Source of the DNA: Paractinoplanes abujensis
GTDB taxonomy: Bacteria > Actinomycetota > Actinomycetes > Mycobacteriales > Micromonosporaceae
Direction of reading: 5' to 3'
Length of the DNA stretch: 64,000 bases
NCBI RefSeq assembly: GCF_014204895.1
Contig: NZ_JACHMF010000001.1
Span: 1,426,001 to 1,490,000, forward strand
Shown here piece after piece: positions 1 through 7,975 of this stretch (positions are counted from its first letter, which is position 1; every line of letters starts with the position of its first letter). Below the pieces are notes generated by a model. That model was not told the DNA's origin. It ran no database searches and saw only the letters and a list, made by a program, of their open reading frames with translations. Position numbers and translations under genes: made by a program.

Positions 1-212
1 GGCGCACCCTGGCCCCCTACCCGGCCGGGCGGTCGTTCGGCTTCGACGAGCTGGTGCTCGACCTGCTGGCCCGGCGCGACAACCCGGCCACCTATCCGTT
101 CACCGGGTTCTGGCTCGACATCGGGCGGCCCGAGGACTACGACGAGGCCAACCGCAGCTTCGAGGAGCTGCGCCCCAAGCTGCTGCGCGACCGTGCCGGG
201 GAGCCCGTATGA
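1..212 (+). CDS. Sugar-1-phosphate nucleotidyltransferase, C-terminal fragment
   Basis: Only the last 69 codons are present; the start lies outside the window. The reading frame contains [16 protein letters not shown], the characteristic C-terminal block of sugar-1-phosphate nucleotidyltransferases (mannose-1-phosphate guanylyltransferase or glucose-1-phosphate thymidylyl/cytidylyltransferase type), where the Asp of WLDIG helps bind the nucleotide sugar and metal. Such enzymes make NDP-sugars in the cytoplasm. Its TGA overlaps the ATG of the next epimerase by four bases, so it is the upstream member of the same nucleotide-sugar operon. Sugar and nucleotide specificity cannot be read from this fragment. 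Confidence 0.8.
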   Translation, partial: RTLAPYPAGRSFGFDELVLDLLARRDNPATYPFTGFWLDIGRPEDYDEANRSFEELRPKLLRDRAGEPV

Positions 213-1045
213 GGATCCTGCTCCTCGGCTCGTCCGGGTTCATCGGCCGGCACGTCCGCCACGCTCTGGCGGACGCGGGCGACCTGATCTGCCCCGGCCG
301 CGACCGGTACGACCTGATCAACGGCGAGCTCGACGACCTCCGGGCGCTGGTCCGGGTCGAACGGCCGGACGCGGTGGTCTGCTGCGTCGGCGCGCTCACC
401 GGCACGCCGGGCGAGCTGATGCGGGCCAACGCGATGGTGGCGGCCAAGCTGCTGGAGTCGGCCCCGGACGCGCGGCTCGTGCGGCTGGGCTCGGCGGGGG
501 AGTACGGCGCCGTTCCCGAGGGGCACGCCGTGGCCGAGGACGACCGGCTCGAACCGGTCGGCGCGTACGGGGTCAGCCACGCCGCCGGGACCAGGCTGTT
601 CGCGCTGGCGAGCAACACCGTGTCGTTGCGCGTGTTCAACCCGATCGGCGCGGGCCAGCCTGCCGAGAACGTGCTGGGCCGGGTGGCCGCGCAGCTGCGG
701 GCCGGGCACACCGAGCTGTCGCTGGGGCCGCTCGGCGCGTACCGGGACTTCGTGGACGTGCGCGACGTGGCCTCGCTGATCCGGGCCGTCGTGGTCGCCG
801 ACGACGTGCCGCACCCGGTCTACAACGCGGGCAGCGGGCGGGCGGTGACCGTACGGGAGGCCGTTGAGATGCTGGCCCGCGAGGCCGGGTTCACCGGCGA
901 GATCAAGGAGCAGGGGGCCGGGCCGCAACGCTCGGCCGCCGTGACCTGGATTCAAGCCGACATCACCCGGGCCGCCAAGGACCTCGGCTGGGCGCCCGCT
1001 CACAACCTGAGCGCCTCGATCAAGAGCATCTGGGAAGACGCGTGA
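209..1045 (+). CDS. NAD-dependent epimerase/dehydratase (extended SDR), atypical active site
   Basis: A 278-residue Rossmann protein starting with the NAD(P)-binding motif GSSGFIG (Gly7, Gly10, Gly13). Family members epimerise, dehydrate or reduce nucleotide-activated sugars in the cytosol. A Ser/Tyr block (GSAGEYG, about 94-100) and the YGVSH motif (Tyr120 to His124) sit where the catalytic Ser and the YxxxK pair normally lie, so the usual lysine is replaced by histidine here. The ATG overlaps the upstream stop by four bases, and the stop overlaps the next start, so it is translated with its neighbours. The altered motif may mean a changed or reduced activity; the product sugar is unknown. 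Confidence 0.8.
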   Translation: MRILLLGSSGFIGRHVRHALADAGDLICPGRDRYDLINGELDDLRALVRVERPDAVVCCVGALTGTPGELMRANAMVAAKLLESAPDARLVRLGSAGEYGAVPEGHAVAEDDRLEPVGAYGVSHAAGTRLFALASNTVSLRVFNPIGAGQPAENVLGRVAAQLRAGHTELSLGPLGAYRDFVDVRDVASLIRAVVVADDVPHPVYNAGSGRAVTVREAVEMLAREAGFTGEIKEQGAGPQRSAAVTWIQADITRAAKDLGWAPAHNLSASIKSIWEDA

Positions 1046-1914
1046 GAAGGGCGGTGGCGGTTCTGCTGGCGGCGCTGACCGTCGCCGCCTGCACCTCCCC
1101 GCCCACGCCTGCGACCAGCGACTCCTGGGCCTATCAGCTGCAGAACTACCGGGACGACCGCCTCGACGAGCTCGCCGCCGGGCCGTATCGGACCGTGGTC
1201 GTCGACCTCGCCCGCGACGCGCACAGCGACTTCTTCACGGCGGACGAGATCGACGCCGTCCGCGCGACCGGCAAACGCGTGCTGGCCTACTTCGAGATCG
1301 GGAGCATCGAGGACTTCCGGCCGGAGTACAAGACCCTGCCCAAGGATCTGATCGGCAACGAGTGGGCGGACTGGCCGGGCGAGTTCTTCGTGCGCTACTA
1401 CGACGACCGCTGGTGGGAGCTGGTCGTCAAACCCCGCGTCGACCAGGCGGTGCGGGCCGGGTTCGACGGTGTCTACCTCGACACCCCCTTGGCGTACGAG
1501 GAGATCGCGCTCGACGCCGTGCCCGGGCGTGACCGCGACCGGCTGGCCGCCGACATGGCCCGGCTCGTCGCGCGGATCAGCGCGTACGGGAAGGGCAGGG
1601 TCCCCGGTTTCCTGATCGTGCCGCAGAACTCGCCGGAACTGCGGCACCAGCCCGGGTACACCGCGGCGATCGACGGCATCGGCATGGAGGAGCTGTTCTT
1701 CAAAGCCACCGACGAGCGCTGCACCGAGGACTGGTGCGCCGAGAACCTGGCCGACACCCGGGCCCTGCGCGACGCGGGCAAGTTCGTGCTCAGCGTCGAC
1801 TACGCCACGAAGGCGGACGACGTGCGCGCGGCCTGCGAGTACTACGCCGCCGAACGCTTCACCGGCACCGTCACGGTGCTGGAGCTGGACCGACCCGCAC
1901 AACCCTGCCCGTAA
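1042..1914 (+). CDS. GH114-like glycosidase lipoprotein (endo-alpha-1,4-polygalactosaminidase type)
   Basis: 290 residues. The N-terminus is a lipoprotein signal with lipobox VAAC (Cys17), so the protein is probably exported and anchored to the outer face of the membrane. The rest matches the GH114/TM1410-like TIM-barrel pattern: a VVDLARD strand (Asp55), VLAYFEIGSIEDFRPEY (Glu85) and GFDGVYLDTP (Asp147), carboxylates placed as in endo-alpha-1,4-polygalactosaminidases and the hydrolase domain of PelA. The family cleaves GalN/GalNAc-containing exopolysaccharide. Setting it between two NDP-sugar enzymes suggests trimming or release of a polymer made by this operon. Substrate is inferred from family only. 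Confidence 0.75.
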   Translation: MRRAVAVLLAALTVAACTSPPTPATSDSWAYQLQNYRDDRLDELAAGPYRTVVVDLARDAHSDFFTADEIDAVRATGKRVLAYFEIGSIEDFRPEYKTLPKDLIGNEWADWPGEFFVRYYDDRWWELVVKPRVDQAVRAGFDGVYLDTPLAYEEIALDAVPGRDRDRLAADMARLVARISAYGKGRVPGFLIVPQNSPELRHQPGYTAAIDGIGMEELFFKATDERCTEDWCAENLADTRALRDAGKFVLSVDYATKADDVRAACEYYAAERFTGTVTVLELDRPAQPCP

Positions 1915-1926
1915 GGAGAAAACCGC

Positions 1927-3222
1927 ATGCCCCAGACGATCGGAGTCGTCGGCCTCGGCTACGTCGGTCTGACACTGACCGCCGCGCTGGCCGACAAGGG
2001 CTACACCGTGCACGGCGCCGACGTGTCGCATCACGTGCTCGACACCCTCTCGCAGGGGCGCTCGCACATCTTCGAGCCCGGTGTCGAGGACATCTTCGCC
2101 TCTCGGATCAATTCGGGCATTCACGTGGGTGAATCGTTGCCGAACAACACCGTCGACGTGGCCGTGATCAGCGTGTCGACGCCGGTGGACGAGCAGACCC
2201 GCCGGCCCAACCTGGCCAACCTGGCCGCCGCCGCCCGCAGCGTGGCCGCCACCTGCGCACCGGGCACGCTGGTGGTCGTGCGCAGCACCGTGCCGGTGGG
2301 CACCAGCCGCAAGGTGGTGCTGCCCGAGCTGCGGGCCGCGTGGGGAGACGACGTCAAGCTGGTGATGGCGCCCGAGCGCACGATCCAGGGTCAGGCGCTG
2401 CGCGAGCTGGTCGAGCTGCCGCAGGTCGTCGGCGGCCTGGACGACGCTTCATTGCAGGCCGGTCTGGAGTTCTTCGGCGGCCTGGCCAACACCGTCGTGC
2501 CGGTGTCCGACCTGGAGACCGCCGAGCTGGTCAAGCTGTCGAACAACTGCCACACCGACCTGATCTACTCGTTCGGCAACGAGATCGCGCTGATCGCCGA
2601 GCAGCACGGCCTCGACCCGCTCGAGGTGATCAAGGCGGCCAACGTCGACTACCCGCGGCCCGACCTGTCCAAGCCGGGTTACGTCGGCGGCGGCTGCCTC
2701 TCCAAGGACCCGTACATCATGCTGGACAGCGCCGGCGACTACACGCCGTTCCTGGTCGGGCAGGCCCGCGCGCTCAACGAATATCTGCCCAAGCACGTGG
2801 CGGAGATCGTGGTGCGGCTGCTGCGCGAGATCCGCGGCGAGACGCGGGGGCTGCGGCTGGCCGTGCTGGGCTGGGCCTACAAGGGCTGGCCGCCCACCGA
2901 CGACATGCGCGGCACCCCGATCGCCACCATGATGCCGATCTTCTCGGCGGCCGGCATCACCGTCACCGGGCACGACCCGATGGTCACGGCCGAGGTGGTG
3001 CGGCAGTACGGCGGCGACCCGGTCAGCCTGGACAAGGCGTTCACCGACAGCGACGCCGTGCTGGTCATCAACGACCACCCCGACTACCGGGCGGTCGACG
3101 TGAACGCCATGCTGGGCGACGCGCGGCCGGCCCTCATCTTCGACTCGTGGCGCATCCTCGACGCGGACGCCGTCCGTGCGGCGGGCATCCGTTACGCCGG
3201 CCTGGGACTGGTGGCGGCATGA
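1927..3222 (+). CDS. UDP-sugar 6-dehydrogenase (nucleotide sugar dehydrogenase)
   Basis: 431 residues, the usual length for UDP-glucose/UDP-ManNAc/UDP-GlcNAc dehydrogenases, which oxidise C6 of a UDP-hexose to the uronic acid using two NAD+. Visible features are the N-terminal GLGYVG dinucleotide-binding loop (about 9-14), the central dimerisation helix with LVKLSNNCHTD, and the catalytic cysteine in GGGCLSKDP (Cys257). The wording around the cysteine is closer to the WecC/WbpA branch than to classical Ugd. AAGGAGAAAACC lies just before the ATG as a good ribosome-binding site. The stop overlaps the next epimerase start. It should supply the acidic sugar of the polymer. Confidence 0.9.
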   Translation: MPQTIGVVGLGYVGLTLTAALADKGYTVHGADVSHHVLDTLSQGRSHIFEPGVEDIFASRINSGIHVGESLPNNTVDVAVISVSTPVDEQTRRPNLANLAAAARSVAATCAPGTLVVVRSTVPVGTSRKVVLPELRAAWGDDVKLVMAPERTIQGQALRELVELPQVVGGLDDASLQAGLEFFGGLANTVVPVSDLETAELVKLSNNCHTDLIYSFGNEIALIAEQHGLDPLEVIKAANVDYPRPDLSKPGYVGGGCLSKDPYIMLDSAGDYTPFLVGQARALNEYLPKHVAEIVVRLLREIRGETRGLRLAVLGWAYKGWPPTDDMRGTPIATMMPIFSAAGITVTGHDPMVTAEVVRQYGGDPVSLDKAFTDSDAVLVINDHPDYRAVDVNAMLGDARPALIFDSWRILDADAVRAAGIRYAGLGLVAA

Positions 3223-4175
3223 GGGCCCTGCTGCTCGGCGGCGCCGGCTTCATCGGCGCCCACCTGGCCCGGCGTCTGGTCGCCGACGGCCACGACGTGA
3301 CGATCGTCGACGACTTCTCCCGCGGCCGCTCCGACAGCGACTTGCAGGAGCTGGGGGCGACGATCGTCTCGGGCGACCTGACCGACCCGGCCTTCTACGC
3401 GGGGCTGGAGCACGACTGGGACCAGATCTACCTGCTCGCTGCCGTCGTGGGTGTGCGCAACGTGGAGAAGGACCCGGCCCGCGTCGTCCGCGTCAACACG
3501 CTCGTGGCCATGCACCTGCTCGACTGGCTGCAGCCGGGGGAGCGGGTGTTCTTCGCCTCGACCAGCGAGGTCTACGCGGGCGGGGTGGACGCCGGCATCG
3601 TGCCGGTGCCCACGCCCGAGGCGATCCCGACGATGATCTCGGACATCACCGCGCCCCGGTTCGCGTACGCGGTCAGCAAACTGCTCGGTGAGGCCGCGTT
3701 CCTGCACACCGCCCGCGCCCGCGGTTTCGACGCCGTCGTCGGGCGGTTCCACAACGTGTACGGGCCGCGGATGGGCGCCGACCACGTCATCCCGGAGATG
3801 TCGCTGCGGGCGCGTGGCGGCGAGGACCCGTTCCGGGTGCCCGGGGCCGACCAGTTCCGCGCGTTCTGCCACGTCGACGACGCGGTCGAGGCCATGGTCC
3901 GGCTCATGGCCACGCCCGCGGCGGCCGGTCAGATCGTGCACATCGGCAACGACCGCGAGGAGACCAACATCGGCGACCTGGCCAAGCTGGTGCTGCGGGT
4001 GGCCGGGGTCAGCCCGGCGATCGAGACCGCCGGCGCGCCGCCCGGATCGGTGCGCCGGCGCTGCCCCGACCTGAGCAAGCTGCGTGAGCTGACCGCCTTC
4101 GAGCCCACGGTCACGCTGGAAGAAGGCGTCCGTACGACGTTCGCGTGGTACGCCGAGCACGGGAGACCGTCATGA
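3219..4175 (+). CDS. NAD-dependent epimerase/dehydratase (extended SDR)
   Basis: 318 residues. GGAGFIG at 7-13 binds the dinucleotide, and the catalytic set is complete: STSEVY around 115-119 and YAVSK with Tyr150 and Lys154. It resembles UDP-glucose 4-epimerase or UDP-glucuronate decarboxylase-like enzymes, cytosolic proteins acting on NDP-sugars. The ATG overlaps the dehydrogenase stop (ATGA), so the longer in-frame extension upstream is not the gene. Unlike the first epimerase of the operon, it keeps the canonical lysine. Following a UDP-sugar dehydrogenase, C4 epimerisation of the uronic acid is a reasonable guess; the exact substrate is unknown. Confidence 0.85.
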   Translation: MRALLLGGAGFIGAHLARRLVADGHDVTIVDDFSRGRSDSDLQELGATIVSGDLTDPAFYAGLEHDWDQIYLLAAVVGVRNVEKDPARVVRVNTLVAMHLLDWLQPGERVFFASTSEVYAGGVDAGIVPVPTPEAIPTMISDITAPRFAYAVSKLLGEAAFLHTARARGFDAVVGRFHNVYGPRMGADHVIPEMSLRARGGEDPFRVPGADQFRAFCHVDDAVEAMVRLMATPAAAGQIVHIGNDREETNIGDLAKLVLRVAGVSPAIETAGAPPGSVRRRCPDLSKLRELTAFEPTVTLEEGVRTTFAWYAEHGRPS

Positions 4176-4870
4176 CCGACGAACGCGCGCCGATCTGCTT
4201 CTACTACGGCAACGGCAAGCTGATCGACCTGGCCGAGTATCCACGCGTGGTGCTGCAGCCCGACTTCTACAAGCCCGAGGAGATCGCCTACCTCAAGGGC
4301 AAGGGCGTGCACGTGCTGGCGTATCTGACCCTGTCGGAGGACACCGGGCCGCCCGCCGAGTGGCAGCGCACCGAGGTCAACCCCGACTGGGGCGGCAAGT
4401 TCGTGCACGTCGGGCACCCGGACTGGGTCTCGCACGTGGTCGGCCAGGCCCGCGACGCGCTGGCGGCCGGGTTCGACGGGTTGTTCCTCGACACGCTCAA
4501 CGTCGAGCTGACCTTCCCCGAGGACGTGCCGCACCTGCTGACGCTGGTGGCCGCGCTGCGGGCCGAGGCGGGCTCGGCGTACATCCTGGCCAACCGGGGC
4601 TTCGGGATGCTGCCGCGGCTGGCCGAACTGGTCGATGGGGTGGTCTTCGAGTCGTTCTCGGCCCGCTGGACCGAGGAGGGCTACGCGGCCTGGCCGCCCG
4701 ACACCCTCGAGTTTCACGCGCAGATCGCCGAGCAACTGCTGCGGTTGCAGCTCGACCTGTACGCGCTGGACTACGCCGACGACCCGGGCCTGACGGACTT
4801 CGCAGTCCGCCGGGCCCGGCAGTTCGGCATGCAGTGCATCGTCAGCGACCGGGCTTTGTCCCGCGTCTAG
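4172..4870 (+). CDS. GH114-like TIM-barrel protein without signal peptide
   Basis: 232 residues, shorter than the lipoprotein at 1042-1914 but of the same architecture: an early Asp (LQPDFYK, Asp31), VLAYLTLSED (about 48-57) and GFDGLFLDTLN (Asp107), the pattern of the GH114/TM1410-like fold. No signal peptide or lipobox is visible, so it may act in the cytoplasm or be exported by another route. The start at the ATG overlapping the epimerase stop (ATGA) is preferred over an in-frame GTG 27 bases upstream. Last gene of the operon; it ends 3 bases before the stop of the convergent GNAT. Hydrolytic activity is not assured. Confidence 0.65.
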   Translation: MTDERAPICFYYGNGKLIDLAEYPRVVLQPDFYKPEEIAYLKGKGVHVLAYLTLSEDTGPPAEWQRTEVNPDWGGKFVHVGHPDWVSHVVGQARDALAAGFDGLFLDTLNVELTFPEDVPHLLTLVAALRAEAGSAYILANRGFGMLPRLAELVDGVVFESFSARWTEEGYAAWPPDTLEFHAQIAEQLLRLQLDLYALDYADDPGLTDFAVRRARQFGMQCIVSDRALSRV

Positions 4871-4873
4871 CTG

Positions 4874-5560
4874 TCACGCCGTGTTCTTGTAGACCGCGAA
4901 CGTGGTCCGCTTCCGCAGTCGGAAACCGATCGACTCGTAGAGGCGGATCGCGTTCGCGTTCGCGGCCGACGTGTGCAGGAACGGGGTCTCGCCACGCTGC
5001 CGGATCCCGTACGCGACGGCCTGCACGAGGCTCGTGGCCAGACCCTGCCCGCGGAACGCCGGGTGGGTGCAGACCGCGCTGATCTCGGTCCAGCCGGGCG
5101 GGTGCAGCCGCTCGCCGGCTATCGCGATCAGCTTCCCGTTCCGCCGTACGCCGAGGTAGGTGCCCAGTTCGATCGTGCGCTGCCGGAACGGGCCGGGCTG
5201 GGTGAGCTCGATCAGGGCCAGGATCTCGGGCACGTCACCGGCGTGCAGCGGCCGGGCCTCCGCGAAGGGTGCCGCGGACAGGGATTCGTCGACGAACTGG
5301 ACCCCCGCCACCTCGCCCGCGATCACCCAGCCGGGATGGTTCGCCGGGACCGGCCCGGCCACCGCCACCTCGGCGCCCGGACCGGTCAGCTCGGTCAGGT
5401 CGGCCCAGGCGCGCGGGTCGCCGGGATCGTCGACGGCGTGGAACGGCGCGACCTGGGGGTCATAGCGGACCGCGCGCCCGTACGTCTGCGCGAATTGTGA
5501 GTGCTCGCCCCGCAACGAGGCGACCACCGGGTCGTCGAGGCCGGCCTGGACTGTGGTCAT
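4874..5560 (-). CDS. GNAT family N-acetyltransferase (FR47-like)
   Basis: 228 residues. The C-terminal half carries the acetyl-CoA-binding GNAT signature ISAVCTHPAFRGQGLATSL (motif A, RGQGLA) followed by NANAIRLYESIGF (motif B). Start is the ATG overlapping the monooxygenase stop by four bases. It is the last gene of a six-gene leftward operon with an amino-acid-type importer and two flavin monooxygenases; acetylating the amine of an imported sulfur amino acid before oxidation, as in Bacillus S-(2-succino)cysteine breakdown, would fit but is inference. A full-length paralogue with the same MTTV start and ISAVCT block lies at 50784-51479. Confidence 0.85.
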   Translation of the reverse strand: MTTVQAGLDDPVVASLRGEHSQFAQTYGRAVRYDPQVAPFHAVDDPGDPRAWADLTELTGPGAEVAVAGPVPANHPGWVIAGEVAGVQFVDESLSAAPFAEARPLHAGDVPEILALIELTQPGPFRQRTIELGTYLGVRRNGKLIAIAGERLHPPGWTEISAVCTHPAFRGQGLATSLVQAVAYGIRQRGETPFLHTSAANANAIRLYESIGFRLRKRTTFAVYKNTA

Positions 5561-6891
5561 CGGGGCGCCAGCCCGAGGTTCTCCCGCAGCGTCGAGCCCT
5601 CGTACTCCGTACGGAAGACGCCCTTCTCCTGCAGCAGCGGGACGACGGTGCCGGCGAACTCGTCGAGGCCGCCCGGCGTCACGTGGGGCACCAGGATGAA
5701 CCCGTCGGAGGCGTCGGACTGCACGAGATGGTTGATGCTCTCGGCGATCGTGGTGGCCGAGCCGATGAACGTCTGGCGGCCGGTCACCTCGATGATCAGG
5801 TCGCGGATCGACAGCTTCTCGGCCTCCGCCTTCTGCCGCCACTCGTTGGCCGTGGCGATGGGGTCGCGGTGCATCCGTACGCTGGCCCGGCCCCGTGCGA
5901 TGTGATCGTCCGACACATCGGGGTCGATCTCGGGCAGCGGCCCCTCCGGGTCGTACGCGGAGAGGTCGCGGTTCCACAGCTGCTCCAGGAACTTGATCGC
6001 GGTCGCCCCGCTGACCTGCTGCCGCCGCACGACCCGCGCCTTCTCCTGCGCGTCGTTGTCCGTGTCGCCGAGCACGAACGTCGCCGCGGGCAGCACCTTG
6101 AGCGAATCGCGCTCGCGGCCGTACTTGGCGAGGCGGTCCTTGACGTCGGTGTAGAACTTCTGGCCGTCCTCCAGGGTGCCGTGCCGGCTGAAAATGGCGT
6201 CGGCGGTGGCCGCGGCGAACTCGCGGCCCGCGTCCGAGTCGCCGGCCTGCAGGATGACCGGGCCGCCCTGCGGGCTGCGGGGCACGTTGAACCGGCCCGA
6301 GATGTCGAAGTGCTGGTCGGTGTGGCGGAACGTGCCCGCGTCCGGGTGGCGCAGGAAGACGCCGCTCGCCTTGTCGGCGGCGATCGCGTCGGCGGGCCAG
6401 GAGTCGTACAGCTCCTTGGCGGTCTCGAGGGCCTGGGTGGCCCGGCTGTAGCGGTCGGACTCGGCCAGGAAGCCGCCGCGCCGGAAGTTCTCCCCGGTGA
6501 ACGCGTCCCAGCTGGTGACGACGTTCCACGCGGCCCGGCCGCCGGAGAGGTGGTCGAGCGACGCGAACTGGCGGGCCACCTCGTACGGCTCGTTGAAGGT
6601 GGAGTTGATCGTGCCGGCCAGGCCGAGGTGCTCGGTGACCGCGGCCAGCGCGGCCAGGACGGTGAAGGTGTCGGGGCGGCCCACCACGTCCAGGTCGTAG
6701 ATCTGGCCGCCCTGCTCGCGCAGGCGCAGACCCTCGGCCAGGAAGAAGAAGTCGAACCTCGCCCGCTCGGCGGTCTGCGCGAGCTTGACGAACGAGTCGA
6801 ACTCGATGTGGCTGCCGGCCGCGGGATCGCTCCACACGGTGGTGTTGTTGACGCCGGGGAAGTGCGCGGCGAGATGGATCTGCTTAGGCAA
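5557..6891 (-). CDS. LLM class flavin-dependent monooxygenase (NtaA/SnaA/SoxA family)
   Basis: 444 residues, the length of nitrilotriacetate-monooxygenase-type enzymes, FMNH2-dependent TIM-barrel oxygenases of the bacterial luciferase superfamily. Signature stretches are HLAAHFPGVNNTTVW at the N-terminus, GTINSTFNEPY and the GGRAAWNVVTSWD block typical of this branch. It uses reduced FMN from a separate reductase, which is not encoded in the window. It overlaps its upstream neighbour by 8 bases and the GNAT by 4. Family substrates include aminocarboxylates, sulfonates, dibenzothiophene and S-alkyl amino acids; here the transporter context points to a small amino-acid-like or organosulfur compound. 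Confidence 0.85.
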   Translation of the reverse strand: MPKQIHLAAHFPGVNNTTVWSDPAAGSHIEFDSFVKLAQTAERARFDFFFLAEGLRLREQGGQIYDLDVVGRPDTFTVLAALAAVTEHLGLAGTINSTFNEPYEVARQFASLDHLSGGRAAWNVVTSWDAFTGENFRRGGFLAESDRYSRATQALETAKELYDSWPADAIAADKASGVFLRHPDAGTFRHTDQHFDISGRFNVPRSPQGGPVILQAGDSDAGREFAAATADAIFSRHGTLEDGQKFYTDVKDRLAKYGRERDSLKVLPAATFVLGDTDNDAQEKARVVRRQQVSGATAIKFLEQLWNRDLSAYDPEGPLPEIDPDVSDDHIARGRASVRMHRDPIATANEWRQKAEAEKLSIRDLIIEVTGRQTFIGSATTIAESINHLVQSDASDGFILVPHVTPGGLDEFAGTVVPLLQEKGVFRTEYEGSTLRENLGLAPR

Positions 6892-7975
6892 CGCTTGCTC
6901 CTTCGGCGGCGTAGCGGTTGGCCGGTCGGGGCAGACCCAGGCGGTCGCGCAGGGTGCCTGGCTCGTACTGCGTACGGAAGACGCCTCGTCGCTGCAGCTC
7001 GGGCACCAGGCCCCGAGTGATGCCGCGCAGGTCGGACGGAAGGCGGCCGGGGCGCAGGCGGAACCCGGTGATCCCGGCCTCCTGCCATGCGAGCAGCAGG
7101 TCGGCCAGCTGAGCGGGGGTGCCGGTGAAGACCCTGGCGTCGCTCAGAACCGCGGCGCTGCGCACCGGCTCCAGGAACACCACCAGGTCGGCGAAGACGT
7201 GCCGGACCTTCACCTGGTCCACGATGTGCCGTGCGTCCGCGGCATCCTTCGGCGTGACGTAGACGACGTCGGCCGACTTCTCGGCGAACCGGTACGGGAT
7301 GTCGTTGTGGGCCAGCGCGGTGACGACCGGCTGTCCCTGCGGCGGGCGCGGCGTGATCGACGGGCCCTTGACGCTGAAGAACCGGCCCTCGAAGTTGATG
7401 TAGTGCAGCTTGTCGCGGTCGATGAACCGGCCGGTGGCGGCGTCGCGGATCTCGGCGTCGTCCTCCCAGCTGTCCCAGAGCCGCCGCACGACCTCCACGT
7501 AGTCGGCCGCCTCGTCGAACAGATCCTGTATGGATGCTTGTGTGTCGATGCTGACCTGACGCCGCCCGAAGTGCGCGGCCTCGCCGGCTTTGGGGGAGAG
7601 CTGCACCCGCCACCCGGCGCGGCCCCGGCTCACGTAGTCGAGGGTGGCGATCGCCTTGGAGATGTGGAACGGCTCGGTGTGGGTGACCGTGGCCGTCGGG
7701 ACCAGGCCGATGTGGCGGGTCAGCGGGGCCACCCGCGAGGCGATCAGCACCGCGTCGAGCCGCCCCTGCACCTGCGCCGGGTCGTCGCTCTGCACGCCCA
7801 GCGCGTCCTCGATGGTGACGAAGTCGAGCTTGCCCGCCTCGGCCTCGGCGATCAGGTCGATCCAGTAGCGGGCGGTGAACAGCTCCGCGGGCCGCGCGTC
7901 GGGCTCACGCCAGGCGTCCGGGGCCCAGCCCGCGCCGTCCAGCGCCACCGCGAGATGCAGGTTCGGCATGCTCAT
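6884..7975 (-). CDS. LLM class flavin-dependent oxidoreductase
   Basis: 363 residues, luciferase-like fold. Visible family features are LDFVTIEDALG, HIGLVPTATVTHTEPFH and the LDYVSRGRAGWRVQLS block (the GR[AV]GW(N/R)V motif of this superfamily). The start is the ATG overlapping the upstream stop (ATGA); a second in-frame ATG lies two codons later. It sits between the binding-protein gene and the larger NtaA-type monooxygenase and is co-translated with both, so the two oxygenases probably act in one pathway on the imported compound. It would need FMNH2 or F420H2; which one cannot be decided by eye. Confidence 0.8.
   Translation of the reverse strand: MSMPNLHLAVALDGAGWAPDAWREPDARPAELFTARYWIDLIAEAEAGKLDFVTIEDALGVQSDDPAQVQGRLDAVLIASRVAPLTRHIGLVPTATVTHTEPFHISKAIATLDYVSRGRAGWRVQLSPKAGEAAHFGRRQVSIDTQASIQDLFDEAADYVEVVRRLWDSWEDDAEIRDAATGRFIDRDKLHYINFEGRFFSVKGPSITPRPPQGQPVVTALAHNDIPYRFAEKSADVVYVTPKDAADARHIVDQVKVRHVFADLVVFLEPVRSAAVLSDARVFTGTPAQLADLLLAWQEAGITGFRLRPGRLPSDLRGITRGLVPELQRRGVFRTQYEPGTLRDRLGLPRPANRYAAEGASVA

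Noticed and set aside
4145..4171. GTG nine codons upstream as the start of the second GH114-like protein
   Set aside because: The ATG overlapping the upstream stop (ATGA) is the pattern used throughout this operon.
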